This document shows positions 12,301 through 24,069 of a DNA stretch of 64,000 nt, piece by piece. The stretch spans positions 13,676,187 through 13,740,186 of the forward strand of contig NW_024040707.1 in assembly GCF_014851395.1 (NCBI RefSeq). Reading direction: 5' to 3'. The stretch comes from Micropterus salmoides. Taxonomy: Eukaryota > Chordata > Actinopteri > Centrarchiformes > Centrarchidae. Position 1 is the stretch's first letter. Each line of letters opens with the position of its first letter. Both the position numbers and the translations under genes were made by a program. A model generated the notes under the pieces. It had not been told where the DNA came from. It searched no databases and saw only the letters and a program-made list of their open reading frames with translations.

Positions 12301-13250
12301 TTGAAGTTCTTACTATGAGTGTGAAATTGGGCTCAACACGTAGATTGTGGCTCAGCAATATCCAGTCTGGGAGAAGATTTAAATTGAAAGAAGATATTCC
12401 TCCTGACTTCCAAACTTTAATATCCATTCTTCTAAAGACCGCCATCTAAATACAGGAAGATGTAAACAAACTAAAATTAAGGGGTGATCAAAATTGTGCA
12501 GTTCTGAGCAGAACACAATGTCTATATAACATAATATTGGAATAAAAACCCAGTCCTCCTTCCATGTACATGTTTCTTGATGGCAATGGCAAACACTGCT
12601 GATTGCAGCCGAGATAAAGAACGATTTCAGTCTGTGGCATCTAAATTAAGCTGCATTATGACACATCTGCTACCCTGTGGGCTTTCAAACAGCAAAGCCC
12701 TGCTGGAGGAGGAAGAAGGTAAGAGAGAGAGAGTGCTAGAGACACAGGGAGACAGAGAGAGGGAAAAAGAGAGAGAGAAAAGGAAACAGTGTTTCCTCTC
12801 TGAGATAAAACAGTTCCTCTTTAGCCACAGCTGGCCTTTGGTTGAGAGAACAGAGCCAAATCACTGCCTGAATGATGCTAAGATTTAAATTCCAAAGGGC
12901 AAAAAACAGATTATCTGTATCCATTTGAATCCCTTACTGAACATTTTTACATCATTTGTTAACACTGCAAGCCATTTATAACTTCACAAAACACTGAAAA
13001 GCGAGGTTTCTAATGGCATGATGTGGTCGTTTCAACTCATTATTGTTTATATGCAGTAAAATTGACCACAATAACATGAACCCAATGAACATTTGTCAGT
13101 ACTGATGTCACAACTTCCCAGCCGTGATCCAGTTATGACACCCGTTGTGTGTGTGAACGCGCTTTTGGTCTCTCTCTCTCTCTCTCTCTCTCTTGCAGTG
13201 AGGTCGGGGCCCTGACTGTTGCCCTAAGAGCTGGCTTTATTTAGTCCAAC
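6206..13250. other. Predicted tmcc1 intron, no gene seen
   Basis: Long stretch between the large exon and the proposed first exon. It contains (CA)n at about 9292-9326, a 24-bp perfect tandem duplication at 9849-9896, (GT)n at about 10481-10506 and (CT)n at 13169-13193. None of the open frames resembles a known protein. A further 5' coding exon of tmcc1 could be hidden here but I could not identify one. Confidence 0.45.
9849..9896. repeat. Perfect 24-bp tandem duplication
   Basis: Two identical adjacent copies (9849-9872 and 9873-9896) of a unit starting GTAGTATTATATAATTACG; a partial third start follows. Confidence 0.95.
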
Positions 13251-13252
13251 CT

Positions 13253-13480
13253 GATTCAATTCAATTCAATTCAATTTTATTTATATAGCGCCAAATCACA
13301 ACAACAGTTATCTCACAGCGCTTTTCATAAAAGAGCAGGTCTAGACCGTACTCTATGATGCTATTTACAGAAGCCCAACAGTTCCCACCAAGAGCAAGCA
13401 CTAGGCGACAGAGGCAAGGAAAAACTTCCTTTTAAGTTCCGTGCCTCGTTGGGTTCCAGGTCTACTTAGGCAGCGACCAG
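13253..13480 (-). repeat. Teleost dispersed repeat with (TTGAA)n tail
   Basis: The left edge is a run of ATTCA units, followed by TTTTATTTATATAGCGCC and a conserved body with CAGGTCTAGACC near 13338 and GGAAAAACTTCCTTTTAAG near 13417. Read on the minus strand, the body ends in an AATAAA-like stretch plus a (TTGAA)n tail, as expected for a retroposon inserted in minus orientation. This body is a very common teleost interspersed sequence; its class is not certain from sequence alone. Confidence 0.75.
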
Positions 13481-13917
13481 ACATCCACTCCCTGCCGGAT
13501 CGTTAAGTCCGACTGGACCTATTTGGACCTGGAATCTACTTCCTCTGAATCCAATGGACTCTCCTGCCTCCCCCATCCAGGTAACACCGGGATGTGCGTA
13601 TACAGCCATGCGCCTCCTGTGATACACACTTCCATCCAGGTGCCCTCACCAATCAGAAGGATTCTAGTGCAGCAACAAAGACATGATCCCTCACCAGCAA
13701 TGCCTGAGGTACCACACCACTGCCAAGAACTGAATCCAGGTCTTTGGAGTATATCTCTGACTCTACAATACACAACACATCGTGTTCTCATCTGCAGCAG
13801 AGGGGAGCAACTAAGCATTAGACACTAAACAAGAGAAATTTAAAAAGTCGCTTTATATTTTTTAAATGAATTTCTTAACAAATGATTAAATATGGCAAAA
13901 TATTCTGTAACACAATA

Positions 13918-14130
13918 TAAAACATCCATTCATCCATACCAAGTGTCCTGTTCAGGGATGCAGCGGACTGAAGCCTTTGCAGGGCATACAGTACATCAAG
14001 CGAGAAGTCTGGTACATCCTGGACACAGCACACACATCCAGACAAGTCACTCCTATGGACAACTAAGTTGCCAATTTACCTAACCTGCATGTCTTTGAAC
14101 TATGGGTAGAATCTGGAGCACCCAGTGGAG
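13918..14130 (+). repeat. Teleost dispersed repeat (CCAT-tailed family), diverged
   Basis: The order of blocks, CATTCATCCAT, TCCTGTTCAGGGATGCAG, CCTGGACACAG, CTATGGACAA and AACCTGCATGTCTTTGAACT, matches the widespread fish repeat that usually begins with CATCCATCC and contains an AACCGCTTATCCTG block. A second, short copy lies at 41510-41570. No coding capacity remains. Confidence 0.7.
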
Positions 14131-16170
14131 ATGTAACTGAAAACATCATAAATAATTATTTTATGTACGCGTTTCACGCTGATGACGAAACTACTACAGA
14201 ATATGGGGCAGCAATGTTTTTGGACAGGTTCCTAGCATGCAGAACAATAACTGATGTATGACAAGACATTATTAAACTAAATTACAGATTGCCAATTTGA
14301 CACACATACCTTGTTATACTTAACATAAACAATGAAAAGATCGTAACTTTAACTATAATCTACTTAATGTCATCTTTCTAATCCAGTATCTGCAGCTTTG
14401 TTGTGAGAAATGCAGGCTTCCTGTGCACACGGCCAATTAATCAGCCCCTGTGACAGCTAGGCGAGCATTCAGCAAGCTGTGTTAATCTTGGATCTGATCT
14501 GAGATAGGCACATCTTCATCACATCTGATGCAGAAAGTGTTACGTGGAGCTGAGCACAAATCAGAGGAGGCAACTCCATCTTTAGAAACCACGAGTTCTT
14601 ATTTGTAAGCACCGTGCATGCAAACACACATACATATAAACGAACACATTACGCTCGTACAAAGACTCTCAATTCTAAGCTCAGCTCCTAGCAGGGAGGG
14701 CACAATGTGAGTGCAGTGGGAACAGGAGGAGGAGGAGAAGGAGGAGGAGGAGGGTAGCGTCATCGTGGTGGTCTGACCATCAGAGTGAGACATGAATGGC
14801 TGCGTTAGCAGTGCCCTGAAGGGGCAGCTAAGCTCTCAGCCACTTAGCGTATGCTGAACAGATAGTGGGATACATCATGTCATACTGGACCCTTCCAACG
14901 CTCTACATGATGTATCAGTTGTACATGCAGGGCAGTGTCAAAACTATCAGGTTATAAAATTGGTTAGAGATGGAAGAAGAGAGATGGAAACAGTTATCAG
15001 AATGGATGAGTAGAATAAATGGATGAAAACAAACCTTCAGTCCATAATCATGATGCTGGGGTGGATTTCCTTCATTGCAGAGGAGACGACAACCTGCTAC
15101 ATCAGGCCTGCAGGTCTTCAACAAAAAAGAGAAAAAGTGAGATGGAAACTGTAATCCTCTAAATGCCTCCTTGGCACATTGTACTCTCTTCGTCTGCCTG
15201 CTGTTTGCCTGCGTGTGAGAGTGTGTTAGAGTGCGTATGTCTCTGTCTGTCTCCCAGACACTCATAATAACAGGTTGCAGAAAAAAAATCTCCTCTGTGA
15301 AGAATACTAGGCATCAGATGTAATGAGGCTGCAGATGTCCATCCTTACCAGGCAATGAAAATGCCTTTAGTCCATCAGACTGCATTAACCTTAACATGTT
15401 GAGACTAAAATAAACCCTGCTGACTATTTATTAAAACTTGTGTAGGTTGCAGGCAACTGGCAGCCCCCTGTCTATTAATCCACAGAGACACATCAATATG
15501 TCAGGATCACAGTAAACAAAAAGTTTCATGAATTACTTGATTTCATGAACTTTTACTCTGATCAAGAGTTCATGACAAGCTAGCAAAGTCTCCTAGAGGA
15601 TAAAATGAGAGCAAACATACCATTTCCAGATGCAACCAACTGTTTTTGAATGTTTACGATTATTTCCTACAATATATGCAGCTTTATTACACAATATTTT
15701 ACAACATTTGAATTATTTTGTAATTTAAGTACTACAGCAGTAAAACGCCCACATATGAATGTTATGATGACACCACAGGAGGTGAAATATTGCGGCTGTT
15801 ACGAAAGATAAGTCTTAAACTGCCCTGTTGGGAAGCACATAACGTAACGTTACTTTATGCCCAATAGAATTAAAGTAACTACAGACGAGCCTTCCTGTAT
15901 GTTGTGCAATTACAATATGTGTAAAGCTAAAAGTCTTTCAAGTGTTTGTTCAATGCCAGTCAGTGCTGTCAGTGAGTAGCAGCAGTGTGTCAACGGACTC
16001 AGGTTGACAGTCCAGTCCAGTGTCATTGTACAGAGCTGCAGCTAAAACGATAAAATATCTACCTCGACACTCTAACAGCTTTTCCTCGCGGCACAGAGAC
16101 GCAGTACAGATCACACAAACGAATAAAATGACGGTAAAACAACCCTAAAAAACAAACTTAAAACATATTT
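14131..16170. other. Predicted tmcc1 first intron, no gene seen
   Basis: No recognisable coding exon or transposon. A GGA-rich tract lies at about 14724-14753. On the minus strand CTGGTAAGGAT near 15350 resembles a donor, so an extra untranslated exon there is possible but unsupported. Confidence 0.4.
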
Positions 16171-16180
16171 CACACTTACA

Positions 16181-16277
16181 CGGGTGATAGCAAACTGTTG
16201 AGGCTGACACCGACGTTCAACGAGCGGCACCCCTCCTCCGAGTGCCGTCCTCCCCACGGTCCACCCTCCCTCCGTGC
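16181..16277 (-). other. tmcc1: Proposed tmcc1 first exon (5' UTR)
   Basis: A GC- and CpG-richer segment than its surroundings ends on the minus strand at a strong donor, CCCGT|GTAAGTG, with intron bases starting at 16179/16180. Immediately upstream in minus-strand sense is a cluster of CRE-type sites. No long open frame is present, so it would be an untranslated first exon. Assignment to tmcc1 rests only on strand, distance and the lack of another minus-strand gene in between; the exact exon start is not determined. Confidence 0.45.
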
Positions 16278-16300
16278 TAACGTCATGACGTATGACGTAA
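16278..16300 (-). promoter_or_regulatory. Cluster of three CRE-type (CREB/ATF) sites
   Basis: Within 23 bp there are three TGACGT-core octamers: TGACGTTA on the minus strand (16285-16278), TGACGTAT (16286-16293) and TGACGTAA (16293-16300) on the plus strand. They lie just upstream of the proposed minus-strand first exon. Clustered CRE sites close to a CpG-rich start are typical of CREB/ATF-bound promoters. There is no TATA box nearby on the minus strand. Binding is inferred, not shown. Confidence 0.55.
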
Positions 16301-16309
16301 CCAAGAGTG

Positions 16310-17080
16310 TGGGGAACCAAAGATTGTGCTGCGGTGGAGAGTTCTCACTCGTGTGTATAAAAATTAGATACGTACACCTTTAGTTTAGACATGAAAGAAA
16401 TTATTTCAGAAACGATTCACCACAGAGAGGGATCAATGATGTTGTTCTGTTCTGATAATCGTTTAATTGACATTTAACAAGCAAAATGTTAAACACTAGC
16501 TCATCTTCTCAATTGTGAGAATTTGCTGCTTTTGTGGCATTACACTGAATATGAGTTTTGAACAGTTGGCCAGAAAATAATACAATTGGAAAATGTCAAC
16601 TTGGACTGATGAGCACTTTTTAGGCTACTATTTACTATTTGTATATAATAAATTAGTTAATAATTTAATAATTGGCAGATCAATTATGATCAATTATGAA
16701 AATAACTGGTAGTTGCAACCCTATTTCCCTTAATTGAGGATTATTCACTTCACTTCAATTAAATTTTATTTATATTCATTATGCAAATAATAACCTCAAA
16801 AATTACATTTAATTAGAAAAATTAAGCACAACTACTGCTGCAGCATTCCTATTACTCTCACTCCTGTAGACAAGCACAACAGCAGATGGCAGCAGCATGA
16901 CAGAGGTCAGGTCAGAAGTCAGTTTGCTGTTCTCACTTATGATTTTTCAAATAAAACAAATCTTTGTGCCTGACCAGAATTTCTTTCTGAACACAAATGT
17001 TGTGTTTTAAATAGGAAAACTGTGATTCCTATTCAACCATTCATGAAAGGACAAAAGTTACATTTGATTTATTAAATTAA
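16310..17080. other. Intergenic, no gene seen
   Basis: AT-rich. A short CACTTCAATTAAATTTTATTTATAT block near 16748-16772 resembles the edge of the ATTCA-tailed repeat seen at 13253. Confidence 0.5.
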
Positions 17081-17081
17081 T

Positions 17082-18086
17082 ATGTCAGGTATAATGTTGT
17101 ATACTTTGAAGACCGTGGAGATGGTCGTGGACTTCAGAAAGAGCCCCGCCCCACCCTCCCCCATCATCCTGTGTGACTCCCCGTCACCACTGTGGACTCC
17201 TTTCTTGGGCACCATCATCACCCAGGACCTCAAGTGGGAGCTGAACATCACCTCTCTCACCAAGAAGGCCCAGCAGAGGATGTATGGCAGCTGAAGAAGT
17301 TCAGCCTGCCAAAGACAATGATGGTGCACTTCTTCATCGCCTTCATTGAGTCCCTCCTCACCTCCTCCATCACCATCTGGTACGCTGCTGCCACTGCTAT
17401 TGACAAGGGCAGGCTGCAGCATATCATTCGCTCTGCAGAGAAGGTGATTGGCTGCAATCTTCCTTCTCTTCAGGACCTGTATGCCTCGAGGACTCTGAGG
17501 CGAGCAGGAAAGATTGCAGCTGACTCCTCCCACCCCAGACACAAACTGTTTCAGACTCTCCCCTCTGGCAAGAGGCTGCGGTCCATCAGGACCAAAACCT
17601 CTTGCCACAAAAGCAGCTTCTTCCCATCAGCAGCTAGCCTCATTAACAAGTCCATCACTGACACTCCCCCCTTTTAAAATAATACAACTGTCTCTGCACA
17701 TGTATTTATATATTATATATTTATTTATATATTTATATATATATATATTTCATTTCATATCACACACAAACTTGGCACACTGCACATATTTGTTGTTAAT
17801 TGTTAATCTTTGTTGTTGTATATTTTTATATTGTCAATTTTATATTTATGTACACAATGCTCTCTTCCGTTGCAACACATCTTTCCTCTGCAAATAATTG
17901 TATTATTGTTCTCTATTCTCTTATTATTCTTATATAACTTGCATTGTCTAATCCATATTTATATATTTCTAAATTTATTTATGTCAACTGTATGTTTGTC
18001 TACGTGTAGCACCTCATCACCAAAGCAAATCACCATCACCAAAAACACTACTTGGCAATAAAGCTCTTTCTGATTCTGATTCTGAT
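17082..18086 (+). mobile_element. L2-like non-LTR retrotransposon, dead 3' fragment
   Basis: The element starts within the reverse-transcriptase C-terminal part: EMVVDFRKSPAPPSP, LGTIITQDLKWELNI and KKAQQRMY in one frame (17082-17290), then LKKFSLPKTMMVHFF, SLLTSSITIWYAAAT and RTLRRAGKIAADSSHPRH in a second frame (about 17285-17677). The frame change at about 17285, next to a stop, shows a small deletion. The 3' untranslated part ends at 18052-18086 with CTTGGCAATAAAGC and a (TGATTC)n tail, the usual L2-type 3' terminus. The element is 5'-truncated, as expected for incomplete target-primed reverse transcription, and cannot code for an active enzyme. Confidence 0.9.
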
Positions 18087-18371
18087 ATAACTTAAACATT
18101 TTTAGGATTCAATATTTATTAATGAATCAATATTATTTCTTAAACCCAATTCAATCAATATTACTTCTTACCCTCATTTCATACAAGGTAGGTTGAGTGG
18201 GGACTAATTTTCTTTCTTGCAATTATTGTGTGTTGGGTTTCCCCTCAGAAACTGATGTGGCGGCACCCAAAATGGACATGTTAAGACGCTATATTCTGTC
18301 ATCTTAAAAAGAATAGTAAGTGATTGTAATCCAATACAGTTTTTTTTTAATTCAGAAAATTTTTCCTCACA

Positions 18372-18700
18372 GTTTGCTAGCTCTTCATTTTCCTACACAG
18401 CCCTGGCTCTGTAAATGGAAAACAAAGAAAATGGTGTGGACCTTGCCACACAACATTGTTCCACCTTATCAGTAACAGTTTGTGCACAGGGGTGATGTGG
18501 GGATGGGGGCAGTGGGAGAGTTCTATACACCGGCACATTTGACCGTCCAGGACTGCAGGTACTGTGAAGAAGGAGAGATGGCCGAGAAACAGCCAAAGAG
18601 GAAATTGTATGAAGACTATAAACAGAGAAGAACGTTTAAGGACCAGGCAAGGGCGAAGGTGTTTTAATGCTTTAGAAACCTCAGAGATTTTAAATTTGGA
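18372..18700 (+). repeat. Dispersed repeat copy carrying a protein-like relic
   Basis: The first part (CTACACAG...GGCTCTGTAAATGGAAAAC...CACACAACATTGTTCC) recurs diverged at 61490-61640. The second part, with a short open frame reading EEGEMAEKQPKRK...DYKQRR, recurs at 47806-47945 (EEGEMSKKQSKRK...EYKQK). The shared basic protein-like segment suggests descent from one transposon-encoded reading frame. Family not identified. Confidence 0.6.
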
Positions 18701-18762
18701 GGGCAAAGCTTCTGACACTACTGCTACTGACGTTCAAATTTGAATCAGGGTGTTTATTGTTG

Positions 18763-18914
18763 TCTTAAGACATTCAAATTTGTCTTGTTAATAGGACGCT
18801 TTGTATCATCTTAAGACATTCAAATTTGCCTTGTTAACAGGATGTCGTATGCCGTCTTAAGACATTCAAATTTGCCTTGTTAAAGGAGTGTTTTATGTCA
18901 TCTTAAGATGACCG
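18763..18914. repeat. 46-bp minisatellite, three full units
   Basis: Units start at 18763, 18809 and 18855, each exactly 46 bp and each opening with TCTTAAGACATTCAAATTTG. A fourth, partial unit begins at 18901, and a degenerate one precedes the array from about 18728. The first 28 bases of each unit are nearly identical and the last 18 vary. Confidence 0.9.
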
Positions 18915-21900
18915 TTCACTGCTCCCAGGAGTTAAAACCTTCCTCCAAATTCACTTCTTTTCTCTGCTAATCAGCCAGTAGTGTTTCTAATCAAATCCAA
19001 GGGCGTAGAATTTAGTAGGGATGGTATGGTACTACTGAATTGTCCCTAGCAATAATTTTGTTAAAAACAACAAAATTTAACCACTGTTAACCGTCAGTCT
19101 CTAGTCAATGTATTTGGTAGGCCTACACAAATGGTTTAAACAGCTCATGTTCTCTAGTCCAATGCGGTTTTTAGGTTTTGAAAGATTATGTCCTTTCATA
19201 TGTTTAATAGTGGATTAGTCCACTGCCTATACCTTTTTCAAACCCTCAGTGATTTTATTTCTAAAAATCTCCAGCTGGGAGATGATTTTATTGTCCACCA
19301 TTAACAGTGACATGAAATATCTGCCCTTGCATGAGATCACAAATCAGAAATGATGAAACACTGTTTCTTTTAGCTGAAATCCTTTACACATTGTGCTGTT
19401 TGACTAAATTTACTGAGCATACTTGACTCCACGTTGGTCTACAGGGTTTAACTAAAAAAGTACAAATAAAAGCACTCTCTCCTGAAGACAAACAAAATTG
19501 ATGATTATTTAACCAAACCGACTACTAAGAAAACACCAATACAACCATTTCTGTATGTCATTGGTTCATCCCATACCACAACAAATATCCTGTTATATTC
19601 TTCATTCATCATGTTCATATGTGCAACTATATTTTACGATCAAATACCAAAGCAACAATTATGCAACTTGATGGATTCCTAGTCTTAACAACTCCTACAG
19701 TGTTTCATATGTATTTGTATGTGAATGGGGAGAGATGAATAAGGCATGCTCTTTCCTCATGCAAAAATCCTTAAGATCTTGATCAGTTCTTGATCAAGAT
19801 CGCCTCCTACTCCTACTCCTATTCGCCTCCTACTCCTAACTGATACAGTGGTGGTCCTCCGTGGTTAGCAGTGCTACATGTGACAGGGAAGTGTGTCCAG
19901 TTGGCTTTACAGGGCTTGATTAAAATGACTAGTGAGGTTGAAGGACAGAGAGATAGCATCAAGGATGTTCACCTTGATTACCTGTCAAATACCACTAGCT
20001 ATATCTCTAATATCTTCTTCAGTACTTTTCATACAGTGGTCAATAGGGCTCTTTATTCATTTCCACCTGACAAAGGAAAAGCACCAGAGATTCCACATCA
20101 AACCAACTTTAACATGACTTCACTCTTTTTGTTCTCTCACCCGCATGACATGCTGGAAGAAGCGTTTCATTTCTGGATAATAAGTGCAAAGTCTCTATCT
20201 CAAAGCCTTGGTAGCTATAGCAACATAAAATGTATCTCCAGTCTCAATGCAGAAAAGCATTCTATCCATCTGTGCCTTAGTGATTTCAGGCTTATTTCTC
20301 AAACATGAACCAATAAAAATCTGCCTTTGTGATTGGTAAAGTGAAACCTGTAAACACAATGGATGAAAATCAGAAAATCACAGTTTGCCATACTGTAATT
20401 CGGGAACATCTCGCAACAGATGCTAATTCTAATGTTTTAACAATTAAATATTAATTAACACATATTGTCTGTAATTCCTAATGTTGGATGTTTATTTTAT
20501 GTTGTTACAGTCATCAGGGAAAGTATTCCCTTGTGTCCCATAGTCACAATATAATTCATGAAACAAATACCAGTTTGACACAATGTGGCTTGTTACTCCT
20601 TAAAAACTGTTGCGACATTATGCTGTATCTACATGTTTCCTTCCTTTAAATAATGTACACCAACAGATCCTTCCTCTATTAAGAGACAAGATAGTTTTAA
20701 TTTCTGAAGGACTACATCTATTAAATGCTGCAATGCTGTATGACATGTTCTGCTGTGCGTTTGCTCTAATTTGTGTCCACTAGATGGCAACATTTACACA
20801 GACAGATGAAAGTGGTTGTATTTTTTGATGGTGGTCTCTCTCAGAAGAACACTGCCTGTTTCCCTGTTGTTCAACTCTTTTGGAGCAATTTTAAACTTGT
20901 GATTTTATCTTATATGAAAACCACACAGGCATAAGAGGATACATGAGGGACTGAGTAGGGAGAATACTGTCTGTAGTACATGAATATATGTGGACTGGGT
21001 GTTTGTGGTTTTTTCCTCACTGTCTCCTCACCCCACTGTATTTTCTCATCGGCTGTTTTATGTCCCTGTGCTTTATTCTATTTCATTCATTTTGTAGACA
21101 AAATGAATTATACGCTTTACTTGAAGAAAAGAAATATAACTTTGTTATTAGACTCTAATCAATCCCTCTGCACAATATATCCACAATATTGACTACCTGC
21201 TGATTACTCAGCTTTGCGTTTCACAGTATCTATATAAAGTTTTTTCAGTAAAACCCAACAGAAAACACTTCAGACACATTTGCACTGTTTATATCCGCTC
21301 CATCCCTCCTGGTACTTCCTGTGAGTCCTGCCCTAACCCGCTCTGACCCCAGCATCCTTTTCTGTTTGTTGCTGGAACAAGGCGTCATGCGCTCATTTGA
21401 GGGAGCAAGCAAAAATGGTTTCATCTAATTTCTTATTAGACCATCAAAGATTGCATCTGACCCTGCAAATTATTATTGCCATGCCATAAATTGGTTTAAT
21501 TTCTAAATTAAAATGTCCAATCATAATGATTAAGGAATGAAATTAGAGCTATGAGAGAAGTATGAATCACCAGAAGTGTGAGTGAAAATAAAATGAGCCT
21601 AGTCTCAACTGGTGAGAGGGACGTAGGTAGAGTTTGCAGTATTTATGTGCCACTCTGCTATAAAAGGTCTTAATGCTTGTATCAGAGCTGTTGTTCACAC
21701 AACAGGAAGTGCAGGGCTAAGCAGCAAAGCAAGTTCCCATGAAAAACATCCCTTAGAACAGAACAAATGGCTTGGGATTTTCTCACAACATTGTCCTCAA
21801 AGAGTAAACTGTCAACAAAGTGTAGTGTATATGAGTGTAATGCTGTCCTATTTTTCACATGATCTGATCAGACTTGTACTTCCATTAGCCATGGGACTCA

Positions 21901-22600
21901 AGCAAAGCTTACACATAGTCCCACGTAAACAGAAACACACTTATATACAACGTACACTACACAGACAAAAACACACAACCCACAGGCCGGCTGTTTATTC
22001 TGCTCCCACAATAGAGCAGAGGATAATGAGAAAGATTAGTGTGAGCGGCTGATGCCTGGCGACCCTTTCTCTGAGAGCGCGGCAGATGAGGATGCTGGCT
22101 CTCAGTGGCCCTTGGCAATTAGAGCATCCACTCTAGCAGGCCAAGCCTAATGAAGAGTCCAGAGCATGGGAGTGGAGGCGGGCAGGCTGGGATTGATCCC
22201 CAGCCTGGTGAGGGCACAGCTGGGGGGCCGACATGGGAAAGCCTGGGGACTGAGGGACCGTATCTTCTTCTTCTATCATAGATAGAACGCCCTCAAGGAG
22301 ATATGGCTCCATCTATGTCTGTGTTCCACCGTTTGACCTCTCAGTCTCATTATACTCACTCCTTTTCACATGTTATCAATTGTTCCCCCTCTGGATTTCC
22401 AAACTTCTGTTGCTGATGTGCATCAATTAATGGCCTGAGGTAGATTTCACTGCGTCTCCTAAGCTTCAGGGAAATTTAGTTTTTTGAGTCTTGTGTTCCT
22501 TAGAATAATCCTGCCACAGTGGGAGATACTTCAGCCTCTCCTTTCAATGTAAAATTTCATGAGCTCTATTCTATTAATGACATGTTGTTCATTACTGGTC
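18915..22600. other. Intergenic, no gene seen
   Basis: No supported gene. An open frame at 19871-20308 (145 codons) has no recognisable domain, an unremarkable composition and no flanking splice or promoter logic. Confidence 0.5.
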
Positions 22601-22627
22601 AGTCCGTCACTTTGTTCCAGACTGAAA

Positions 22628-23280
22628 CTTCTTGACAACTATTGGATGGATTGCAATGACATTTGGTATAGACAGTCATGGTCCTAGGAGGATGTGGCCT
22701 ACTGATTTTGGTGATCCCCTGACCTTTCCTTTAGCACCACCATGAGGATGAAATATTTTGTTCTGTGTGAAATGTCTCTTGTCATGAGGAATGTGAGACA
22801 GATATCGAGTGTCCACAAAGGGATAGTAAGTGAATGAAGCTTTATTCAAAGCCAATTGGGGGATGCAAGAACTGACGCTTCCTATAGTGCCACCTTAGTG
22901 AAATGATGTACCTCAACATCCATTGCATGGATTGGAACAACATTTAGTGCAAACATTCATGGTTCCCAGATGATAAATCCTAATGATTCTGGAGATCCCC
23001 TTGATCTGGCGCCACCAGCAGATGGAAAGATTCAGAAAATATTTCGACAACTGTTGGATGGGTTGCCATGAAATTAGGTACAGATGCCCCCTCAGGATGA
23101 TTTGTAATACACTTGGCAATACCTTAAATAACCTACTTGTTTATGCAAACACCTGCAAAACTTGTGACATTCCCATCAGTCTCAGCTGTACTTTGTATTT
23201 AGCGCTAATGGGCAAAATGTTAGCATGTTTCCAAGCTAAACTAAGATAGTGAGTGTGTTTTAAACAGTTTTGGATGACAG
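22628..23280 (+). repeat. Tandemly arranged copies of an old percomorph-type repeat
   Basis: Three diverged copies of the same module sit in a row. Each has a block like ACTATTGGATGGATTGCAATGA (22640, 22921, 23050), then GGTGATCCCCTGACCTTTCC or a variant, then a GCGCCACCA-type block. The third is followed by CTTGTGACATTCCCATCAGTC and GTTAGCATG. The modules recur at 23780-24060 and 28690-28960. Confidence 0.7.
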
Positions 23281-23779
23281 TGAAGAAATACTTGTTAGTT
23301 GGTAGAACAAATCATTTGGTGTTGTTGTTTTAATGGGATTTGTTGATAGTAACATATAGTGAAAATAACATTCATCGTGAAATTTAATTTGGCACTATGT
23401 AAGCACCCAGAAACCGGCCACTACTGGCTGATTTTGTTTTTTGTAAAAAAAATAAATACACACTAACTCCATATTCTAAGCATGCCCACTGCTGCTCAGT
23501 CTTTGATAAGGTCAGGACCCCTTTCCTCCACCTCAGTGTTTCTGCATCGCCACTGCGATCTGCATGCTAAAAGGGGTAATTGCCATTTCTAGTTTGGATT
23601 AGCATTCAGAGAGAAGGGGGGCAGACAGCTGTTACAGCTAACACTAGAGTCTACAACGTTGACTACAGCAGTCAATAATGGACACTGCTGACACCCATTT
23701 CACCAGATATTCACTGTTGAAGCTTAAGTTCGCCATGTGATTTGTGATTTTGAGTAAAGTCTTGGTCTAAAATGAAATA

Positions 23780-24060
23780 TTACAACAACTATTGGATAGA
23801 CAGCTTAAAATTTAGAACAGAAAAAGTAAAATAACTTTGGGTTACTTTTTATTTGGTGCCAGGTCATTTGTCCTATTCTTTCATATATATAACCAAATAC
23901 GTGCAAAACTAATGACATTCTCATGAGCTTGTTTAGAAGGCAAATGTTAGCATGCAAACATTACCTGCTTAACATCAGAATGTTAGCATTGTTAATATGA
24001 TCATGGTAGCCTGTAGCTAACTGTAGCGGTGTCCCTGTGAAAGTGCAGCCTCACATACTG
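23780..24060 (+). repeat. Further copy of the 22.6-kb repeat family
   Basis: It carries ACAACTATTGGATAGACAG, ACTAATGACATTCTCATGAG and repeated GTTAGCATG words, the same module order as in the 22.6-23.3 kb cluster. Confidence 0.65.
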
Positions 24061-24069
24061 TAGCCGCTG

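Noticed and set aside
18763..18914. CRISPR-like repeat array
   Set aside because: Vertebrate DNA with contiguous 46-bp units and related, not unique, spacer-like tails; it is a minisatellite.
19871..20308. Plus-strand 145-codon frame
   Set aside because: No family resemblance, no promoter or splice context and a typical chance composition.
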